This document shows positions 21,408 through 26,891 of a stretch of DNA of 26,891 nucleotides, piece by piece. The DNA comes from Gemmatimonadales bacterium (GTDB taxonomy: Bacteria; Gemmatimonadota; Gemmatimonadetes; Gemmatimonadales; GWC2-71-9): NCBI GenBank assembly GCA_025924275.1, contig JAICEH010000003.1, positions 1 to 26,891 on the forward strand, read 5' to 3'. The position numbers were made by a program, and so were the translations under genes. Each line of letters begins with the position of its first letter. Positions within the stretch are counted from its first letter, which is position 1. Under the pieces are notes generated by a model, which saw nothing but the letters and a program-made list of their open reading frames with translations, was not told where the DNA came from and did no database searches.

Positions 21408-22955
21408 TCACGACTTGGAGCGATACCGCCAGGCCTGGATGCCGGTCCCCGTGCCGCTGGCCGAGAGGGCCTGGGTGGCCCCGGCGGCGAGCGCGCCCAC
21501 CGCCACGTCCGTGCTGGTGACCACCGCCCCCGACGCGTCGAGGAACTCGACCACGATCACGCCGGCTGCCGGCGCCTTGGGTGCGCCGCTCGCCGTCATC
21601 GCCTCCCGCCCGGTCGCGGTCGCCTGCCAGGTGGCCTTGTCGCCCGCGACCTGGAATCCGCTCACCTCGATCGCGACCGGCATCGCGAGCAGTCGGGTGG
21701 CGGCCTCGTTCGCCGCCGCGGCGTGCTTCTGCTGCTGGTGCGCCCGGATCGACGCCTTGTTCACGAACTCGTTGTACGGCTCGAGCTTGAGCAGCCGGTC
21801 CGCGGTCTCGCCCAGCTTGGCCCAGTCGTTCAGCCCGAGGTAGCTGTTGGCAAGGTTGTAGAGCGCGTCGCGATTGTTCGGCTCCATCGCGAGCACCTTG
21901 GCGAACGCCTCGGCCGCCTGGTCGTACTTCTGCTCGCGATAGGCCGCGACGCCGAGGTCCATCACCGCGCTCGCGCTCACCTCGCCGCCGGTGCCGGCGG
22001 CCTGGAGCAATCCCTGCTCGATCGCCCGGGCGCTGTCCGCCATCCCCGCGGCCCGCAGGGCCTGCGCCAGCCCCCGGCGCGCGTCCACGTCGTCGGGGCT
22101 CCTCGCCACCACCTCCCCGAGGTGCCGCGCCGCGTCCGCCGGCCGGCCGGCCCGCTGCTCCATCAGCGCGAGGTTGAACAGGCTCTGCTTCAGGAGGGCG
22201 GCCTGGTTGACCGTGTCCGCCGACTCCACGGCCGTGGTCAGGTAGGCGATCGCACTGTCGGTGTTCCCCTGGCTCGCGAACGCGGTGCCGATCTGGGCCG
22301 CCGCCATCGCCCGGGACTCCCGCAGGTCCGGCTTGTCCGACGCCGCATAGGCCTTCCGGTACCACTCGACCGCCGCCGCCTGGTCGTTGGCATCCTGGGC
22401 CAGGCGGCCCAAGCCGGCGAAGGCCTGCGGCTCCTGGTCGTAGAACCCGGCCGCCGCCTCGAGATAGGGCTTCGCCTCCGGCCCCCGCTCCTGGTTCAAC
22501 AGGTCGATGCCGGCCTGGGTCAGCCCGGCCCAGGTGGGCCGGCGGAACTTCGCGATCTCGTCCTTGCAGCCGGGGGCCAGCCCTTCGGCGCGATCGAAGG
22601 CACTGTCGGCGGCGGCGATGTCGCCCTGGTAGAGTGCCACGCGCCCGAGCCAGAACCACGCCTGCGCGGAGTTGGCCTGGCCATCCCGCTCCACCGCCTC
22701 CGTCAGCACGCGCTTGGCATCACCGAGGATGCGCTCCCGGTTCGTGGCATTCTCGATGGCGCTCTTCACGTAGGTGCGCCCCGAGCTCACCTTGAAATGG
22801 GTGTCACCCAGGTCACAGGTCGGGACTTCGTAGTTGGTCGGCTGCGCCGACTTCACGATCTCGGGGATCGTCTTCGGCGCGGTCGCCGCCGGCTCCTGGC
22901 CCACGGCCGGAACGGAGATCGCCACGGCGCCCAGGGCACCGATCATCCAGCGCAT
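21408..22955 (-). CDS. Secreted TPR-repeat protein
   Basis: 515-residue exported protein. Signal peptide about residues 1-19 (MRWMIGALGAVAISVPAVG). From about residue 90 to 400 it is a chain of tetratricopeptide-like helix pairs, e.g. AQAWFWLGRVALYQGDIAAADSAFDRAEGLAPG, PQAFAGLGRLAQDANDQAAAVEWYRKAYA, SAVMDLGVAAYREQKYDQAAEAFAKVLAMEPNN and DALYNLANSYLGLNDWAKLGETADRLLKLEP. The last 100 residues (VAIEVSGFQVAGDKATW..., GVIVVEFLDASGAVV) look like a beta-sandwich, probably for binding or surface contact. Two cysteines occur in the mature N-terminal half. Function unknown; scaffold in periplasm or outer membrane is likely. Start ATG 22955 has AAGGAG 8 bases upstream and lies 2 bases after the larC stop. 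Confidence 0.82.
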   Translation of the reverse strand: MRWMIGALGAVAISVPAVGQEPAATAPKTIPEIVKSAQPTNYEVPTCDLGDTHFKVSSGRTYVKSAIENATNRERILGDAKRVLTEAVERDGQANSAQAWFWLGRVALYQGDIAAADSAFDRAEGLAPGCKDEIAKFRRPTWAGLTQAGIDLLNQERGPEAKPYLEAAAGFYDQEPQAFAGLGRLAQDANDQAAAVEWYRKAYAASDKPDLRESRAMAAAQIGTAFASQGNTDSAIAYLTTAVESADTVNQAALLKQSLFNLALMEQRAGRPADAARHLGEVVARSPDDVDARRGLAQALRAAGMADSARAIEQGLLQAAGTGGEVSASAVMDLGVAAYREQKYDQAAEAFAKVLAMEPNNRDALYNLANSYLGLNDWAKLGETADRLLKLEPYNEFVNKASIRAHQQQKHAAAANEAATRLLAMPVAIEVSGFQVAGDKATWQATATGREAMTASGAPKAPAAGVIVVEFLDASGAVVTSTDVAVGALAAGATQALSASGTGTGIQAWRYRSKS

Positions 22956-22957
22956 CG

Positions 22958-24286
22958 TCACTGCTCCTTGGTTGTCGTCGCCTCGGCGCCCAGCCGGCGC
23001 CGCACCGCCTCTTGTACCTCGCCAGCCACGTCCTTCGGCGTGCGCCCCAGGCGCCTGGCCGCCGCCACCACGTCCTCGTACTCTGCCTTCACCCGCGGAC
23101 CGTCGGGACCGGCCAGCACCTTGGCCCGCACCCGTTCGCCACCCACCGCCACCTCGATCGTCTCGCGCGGGAGCGTCACGCGCTCGGTCGGCCACCAGCG
23201 GAGGCCCGCGGTCGAGCTGTGGCGGAAGAAGGCCTCCCGCACCTGGTCCAGCGCGTCCGGCGGCACCAGGGCCTCGATGCGGAATCCGGGCCGGTCCTTC
23301 TTGGCCTGGGTGACCCAGACCTGGACGTCCACCGCCCCCGCCTCGGCCAGCGCCTCGCGAAGCGGCGGCAGGTACTCGGGACTCAGGTCGTCCACGTCGG
23401 TCACCACCGTCAGCACCTGCCCCGCCTCCGGGGCCGCCTCGGCCAGCACGAGGCGAAGCGCATTCGGGTAGCCGAGGGGATCCCTCCCGCCGGCGCCCCA
23501 GCCGGTGCGCCGCGCCCGCCACCGGGCCGGGGGCGGGCCGACCGACAGGATCCGGAGGAGTGCGGCACCCGTCGGAGTCGTCGCCTCGCCGGTGACAGGG
23601 CCGTTGGGCCCGATCTCGAGCCCCTCGATCAGGACGGCGGTGGCCGGTGCGGGCACGCTCATCGTCCCGTGCGCCGCGGTGACCCACCCAGTGCCCAGCG
23701 CGAGCGGCAGCGCATGCACCCGGTCGACGCCCAGTCGCTCGAAGCCGTCGATCGTGCCCACGATGTCCACCAGTGCGTCGAGCGCTCCCACCTCGTGCAG
23801 CGCCACGTCCTCCGGGGCCACGCCGTGCACCCGCGCCTCTGCCGCCGCCAGCAGCCGGAGAGTCTCCGCAGCCCGGCGCTTCACCGCATCCGAAAACCGG
23901 CCCACCTCAATGATGCGGAGCAACTCGCCCACGTGTCGGTGAGGATGGTCACCGTGCGCGTGGGTGTGGAGCAGGTGTCCGGCGTGCGGGTGGCCGTGAG
24001 CGGCCGCACCACCGGGTTCGTGCCCGTGGGCGTGCGAGTGCGCCGTCCCCACCTCCACGGCCGGGCCCTCCCGGTGCCCACCCGGCAGCGCCACCGACAC
24101 CTGGACCGCCTCCACGCCAGCGCGGCGGACTCGTGCCGTGGCGACCTTCACCTCCGGAATGCCGAGCCGGGCGGGCAGTTCCGCCGCCCACTCGGCCGGG
24201 AGTCCCACCGCCACGAGCGCGCCGAGCAACATGTCCCCGCTGATGCCCGCGGCCGGGTCGAGCAGCGCAAATCGGCTCTCCGCCAT
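22958..24286 (-). CDS. larC: Nickel-pincer cofactor biosynthesis protein LarC
   Basis: 442-residue LarC, the CTP-dependent enzyme that inserts nickel into the pyridinium-dithiocarboxylate precursor of the pincer cofactor of lactate racemase and related enzymes. The N-terminus DPAAGISGDMLLGALVAVG is diagnostic. Residues 83-118 hold 14 histidines (AHSHAHGHE..., THAHGDHPHRH), a likely nickel-binding segment. Further motifs include LHEVGALDALVDIVGT, TPTGAALL and DVDDLSPEYLPPL. In Lactobacillus the gene is split by a programmed frameshift (larC1/larC2); here it is one continuous frame. ATG 24286 is used; a GTG at 24313 overlapping the thrC stop as GTGA is an alternative, and neither has a good ribosome-binding site. 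larB and larE are not in the window. Confidence 0.92.
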   Translation of the reverse strand: MAESRFALLDPAAGISGDMLLGALVAVGLPAEWAAELPARLGIPEVKVATARVRRAGVEAVQVSVALPGGHREGPAVEVGTAHSHAHGHEPGGAAAHGHPHAGHLLHTHAHGDHPHRHVGELLRIIEVGRFSDAVKRRAAETLRLLAAAEARVHGVAPEDVALHEVGALDALVDIVGTIDGFERLGVDRVHALPLALGTGWVTAAHGTMSVPAPATAVLIEGLEIGPNGPVTGEATTPTGAALLRILSVGPPPARWRARRTGWGAGGRDPLGYPNALRLVLAEAAPEAGQVLTVVTDVDDLSPEYLPPLREALAEAGAVDVQVWVTQAKKDRPGFRIEALVPPDALDQVREAFFRHSSTAGLRWWPTERVTLPRETIEVAVGGERVRAKVLAGPDGPRVKAEYEDVVAAARRLGRTPKDVAGEVQEAVRRRLGAEATTTKEQ

Positions 24287-24309
24287 AGCCTGGGAAATAT
24301 CACTCCCGC

Positions 24310-25476
24310 TCACGCGCGAGGCAAACCGCCCGTCTCCCGGTAGAGCCACCCGGCCCCGGTATTGAAGACCACCACGTCCTCCCCCGCCTGGACGACGCCA
24401 AGGGCGGCCAACTCCTCGGCCGCTGCCAGCGCCGCACCCCCTTCGGGCGAGAGATCGACCCCCTCGAGCCGGGCCACCTCAGACGCGGTGGCGGCGAGCT
24501 GGTCGTCCGCGACCGCCACCGCACCGCCTCCGCTCTCGCGCAGGGCGGCGAGCATCAGGCGGTCCCCCAGCGGCGCGGGCACCCTGAGTCCGCTCGCCGC
24601 CGTCCAGGGGTCGGCCCAGGGTTCGGCAGCGTCGGCACCGGCAGCGAACGCGCGCACGATCGGGGCACACCCGGCCGCCTGCACGGCGAACATCCTCGGC
24701 AGGGGACCCGACACCCACCGCGCGGCACTGAGCTCCCGGAAGGCCTTCCACATGCCGATGAGGCCGGTGCCTCCCCCGGCCGGATAGATGATCGCCGAGG
24801 GCAGCCGCCAGCCCCACTGCAGGGCAAGTTCGAGGCCGAGGGTCTTCTTCCCCTCGATCCGGTAGGGCTCGCGGAGAGTGGAGAGATCCAGCGCCCCGGA
24901 CTCCGCCGCCCAGGCGCGCGACGCCCGCCCGCAGTCGCCGATGTGTCCGTCGAGCAGGACGAGTTCTCCACCGAAGGACACGACCTGGGACAGGAGCGGA
25001 CGAGGGGTCGTGGTCGGGGCGTACACCCGGGCGTGAAGCCCGGCGCGAGCGGCGTAGGCCGCCGCGGCCACTCCGGCGTTGCCCGCAGTGGGGATCGTGA
25101 CGCACGTGACGCCGGCTGCCGCCGCGCGCGTGATGGCGGCGCTCAGCCCGCGGCTCTTGAAGGAGCCGGTCGGGTTGACGCCCTCGTCCTTGAGGACCAG
25201 GCGACCGAGCCCGTGGCGGGCCGTCCAGCGCGGCAGCGCGAGCAGCGGCGTGCCGCCCTCGCCGAGCGTGACGGGCGCCTCGCCCTCGGCCAGCGGCAGG
25301 AACCGGCGCCAGCGCCACATCCCGTGCTCCCGCGCTGGCTCTTCCCGCTCCGCCGGGAGCCAGGTCCGATCCGGGTAGCGCACCAGCCACGGCTGGCCGC
25401 ACCGATCGCATACGGTCGGCAGTCCTTCCGGGCCCCGCGCGGCGCCGCACGCGACACACTCCAGCCGCCAGTCCAT
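24310..25476 (-). CDS. thrC: Threonine synthase (zinc-ribbon form)
   Basis: 388-residue PLP enzyme that converts O-phosphohomoserine to threonine. An N-terminal zinc ribbon has Cys7, Cys10, Cys23 and Cys26 (CVACG...CDRCGQP). The fold-type-II core follows: GEGGTPLL, the PLP-binding NPTGSFKSRG with Lys107, PTAGNAGVAAAAYAARAG, and the phosphate-binding GGGTGLIGMWKAF. The final part SPEGGAALAAAEEL fits the threonine-synthase C-terminus. Relatives that use the same scaffold, such as cysteate synthase, cannot be fully excluded. Its start ATG 25476 shares one base with the uvrC stop (TGATG), so it is translationally coupled to uvrC; larC follows after 23 bases. Confidence 0.88.
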   Translation of the reverse strand: MDWRLECVACGAARGPEGLPTVCDRCGQPWLVRYPDRTWLPAEREEPAREHGMWRWRRFLPLAEGEAPVTLGEGGTPLLALPRWTARHGLGRLVLKDEGVNPTGSFKSRGLSAAITRAAAAGVTCVTIPTAGNAGVAAAAYAARAGLHARVYAPTTTPRPLLSQVVSFGGELVLLDGHIGDCGRASRAWAAESGALDLSTLREPYRIEGKKTLGLELALQWGWRLPSAIIYPAGGGTGLIGMWKAFRELSAARWVSGPLPRMFAVQAAGCAPIVRAFAAGADAAEPWADPWTAASGLRVPAPLGDRLMLAALRESGGGAVAVADDQLAATASEVARLEGVDLSPEGGAALAAAEELAALGVVQAGEDVVVFNTGAGWLYRETGGLPRA

Positions 25477-26891
25477 CACGTAGCCAGGTGGGTGCGAATG
25501 CGCTCGGCCAGCGTGCGGCTCACGCCCTCCACAGCCATCAACTCCTCCAGGCTCGCGCTCCGGACGCCCGCCAGGCTGCCGAAACGCTCCAGCAACCGGC
25601 GGCGCCGAGCCGGACCAACTCCCGGAATCTCCATCAGCCCGGAGGTGATCACCCGCTCGGTACGCCGCTGCCGGTTGTAGGCCAGCCCGAAGCGATGTGC
25701 CTCGTCCCGCAGCCGCTGCAGCAGGCGGAGGGACGGGCTCCGCCGTGGAAGGCGCACCGGCTCGGCCCGCCCCGGCAGGAAGACCTCCTCGTCGCGCTTG
25801 GCGAGGCTCGCGAGGGCGAGGTCGGGCAGGCCGACTTGCCGCGCCGCCTCCACTGCCGAAGCGAGCTGGCCCTTCCCGCCGTCGATGACCAGGAGGTCGG
25901 GCAGCGGCTTGCCCTCGTCGCGCCGGCGGGTGAGGTACCGGGTCACGACCTCCCGGATGGCCGCGTAGTCGTCCTGCTCGGCGAGGCCCTTGATCCGGAA
26001 CCGGCGGTACTCCGCCTTTCGGGGCCGCCCCGCCTCGAACCAGACGAGGGAGCCGACCATGTCGCGGCCCTGGTTGTGGGAGATGTCCACGCCCGCGATG
26101 CTCCTCGGGACCGCATTCAGCGACAGGTCCCGTCCGAGTGCGTAGACGGGATCCTCCGCCCGCTCCTCGGTCTCGAAGGTCTCGAGCCGGAGGCTCTCCA
26201 GGAGGTGGCGGGCGTTCTGTTCCGCCAGACCGACCCAGCGCCCCGCCGTGCCCCGGAGCGGCACGTGGATCCGGGCCTCGCCGAGGAGGCCCTGCAGCCC
26301 CTCGAGGTCGTCGGGCGGAAACGGCAGCAGCAGGCGCCGAACCCGGCCCTCGAGCGGCAGGTAATACCGGACGAGGAAGGCGCCGAGGACCGCCGCCTCC
26401 GGCTCCTCCTCGACGTTCTCCAGGAAGCGGTGTTCCCGGCCCACCACACGGCCGTCGCGGACGCGGAGCAGGACGCCCACGGCATCGTCGCCGTCGCGCG
26501 CGAAGCCGATCACGTCGGCATCCCCGGTGCCCACGGTCTCCGCCGAGGGGGGCGCCTCGAGCTGTTCCAGCCACTTCAGCGTGTCCCGGAGGGCCGCGGC
26601 CCGCTCGAAGTCCTCGCGCTCCGCCGCCGCGGCCATCATCGCCCGGACCGCGGCCCGCACGTCCCCGGTCCGCCCCTCGAGGAACCCGAGGACATCGTTG
26701 ATCATCCGCCGGTAGTCGGCCTCGTCCTGCCAGCCGACGCAGGGCGCGAGGCAGCGGCCGATGTGGTAGTCCAGGCAGGGCCGGTCGCGCCGCTCGCGGG
26801 GGAGGTCGAGGCTGCAGCTCCGGACGGTGAAGAGCCTCCGGATGAGCGCCAGCGTGCGGCGCATCTGCGCCACGTCGGTGTAGGGGCCGAA
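25476..26891 (-). CDS. uvrC: Excinuclease ABC subunit C, 5' end outside the window
   Basis: 471 residues of UvrC, the nuclease that cuts on both sides of UvrB-bound DNA damage. The frame stays open to the last base (reading FGPYTDV), so the gene begins beyond 26891 and most of the N-terminal GIY-YIG nuclease domain is missing. Visible parts are the cysteine-containing CLDYHIGRCLAPC segment, the UVR domain that binds UvrB (RAAVRAMMAAAAEREDFERAAALRD), and the RNase-H-like nuclease with AGVDISHNQG, DDYAAIREVV, LVIDGGKGQ and DEAHRFG supplying Asp and His catalytic residues. A C-terminal helix-hairpin-helix pair follows (IPGVGPARRRRLLERFGS and VEGVSRTLAERI). First visible gene of the uvrC-thrC-larC-TPR series. 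Confidence 0.96.
   Translation of the reverse strand, partial: FGPYTDVAQMRRTLALIRRLFTVRSCSLDLPRERRDRPCLDYHIGRCLAPCVGWQDEADYRRMINDVLGFLEGRTGDVRAAVRAMMAAAAEREDFERAAALRDTLKWLEQLEAPPSAETVGTGDADVIGFARDGDDAVGVLLRVRDGRVVGREHRFLENVEEEPEAAVLGAFLVRYYLPLEGRVRRLLLPFPPDDLEGLQGLLGEARIHVPLRGTAGRWVGLAEQNARHLLESLRLETFETEERAEDPVYALGRDLSLNAVPRSIAGVDISHNQGRDMVGSLVWFEAGRPRKAEYRRFRIKGLAEQDDYAAIREVVTRYLTRRRDEGKPLPDLLVIDGGKGQLASAVEAARQVGLPDLALASLAKRDEEVFLPGRAEPVRLPRRSPSLRLLQRLRDEAHRFGLAYNRQRRTERVITSGLMEIPGVGPARRRRLLERFGSLAGVRSASLEELMAVEGVSRTLAERIRTHLAT

Overview
The window is a gene-dense, strongly GC-rich stretch of a bacterial chromosome with many GTG starts, many 4-base stop/start overlaps and almost no spare DNA. 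Protein types (meso-DAP lysine pathway, outer-membrane beta-barrel, several secreted hydrolases, a DUF5700-type peptidase, many TPR proteins) point to a diderm. The gene mix resembles Gemmatimonadota or a related phylum. That assignment is an inference from recalled gene content, not from a search. I see no phage, IS element, CRISPR array or plasmid gene.

Layout. (1) 1-5437, plus strand: an envelope-sugar operon holding the 3' end of a GT-B glycosyltransferase, a UPF0104/LPG-synthase-TM membrane protein, a large YfhO-type GT-C membrane protein and a soluble dolichyl/polyprenyl-phosphate sugar synthase, followed by dapF. (2) 5438-5676: a convergent intergenic region with an AT-rich island. (3) 5677-9660, minus strand, in transcription order: surE, pcm, dedA, acylphosphatase (a housekeeping/repair operon), tRNA-Arg(CCT), an outer-membrane beta-barrel protein and a membrane-anchored TPR protein. 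(4) 9668-14292, minus: DUF512 radical-SAM-like gene, der, plsY, gpsA and a MerR-type regulator, each overlapping the next by exactly 4 bases, closed by an intrinsic terminator that abuts the surE start codon. (5) 14371-16495, minus: arsM (arsenite methyltransferase), a YfcE-like metallophosphoesterase and an unrecognised 144-residue protein. arsM has a textbook promoter overlaid by a perfect ArsR-type operator, but no arsR gene is present. (6) 16629-19844, plus: three secreted hydrolases (HAD class-B-like acid phosphatase, HExxH peptidase, amidohydrolase). (7) 19834-26891, minus: uvrC (5' end beyond the window), thrC, larC, a secreted TPR protein, tRNA-Gly(CCC) and a secreted M20-family amidohydrolase whose 3' end overlaps the plus-strand amidohydrolase by 11 bases.

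Most genes are recognisable housekeeping or envelope functions. The best candidates for something less described are: the possible three-component lipid-linked sugar transfer system in region 1 (sugar-phosphate-lipid synthase, UPF0104 protein, YfhO transferase); the tightly coupled DUF512-der-plsY-gpsA-merR operon; the ArsR-type operator on arsM without a local arsR; and several structured intergenic segments (5461-5543, 7268-7342, 14806-14911, 21357-21389).
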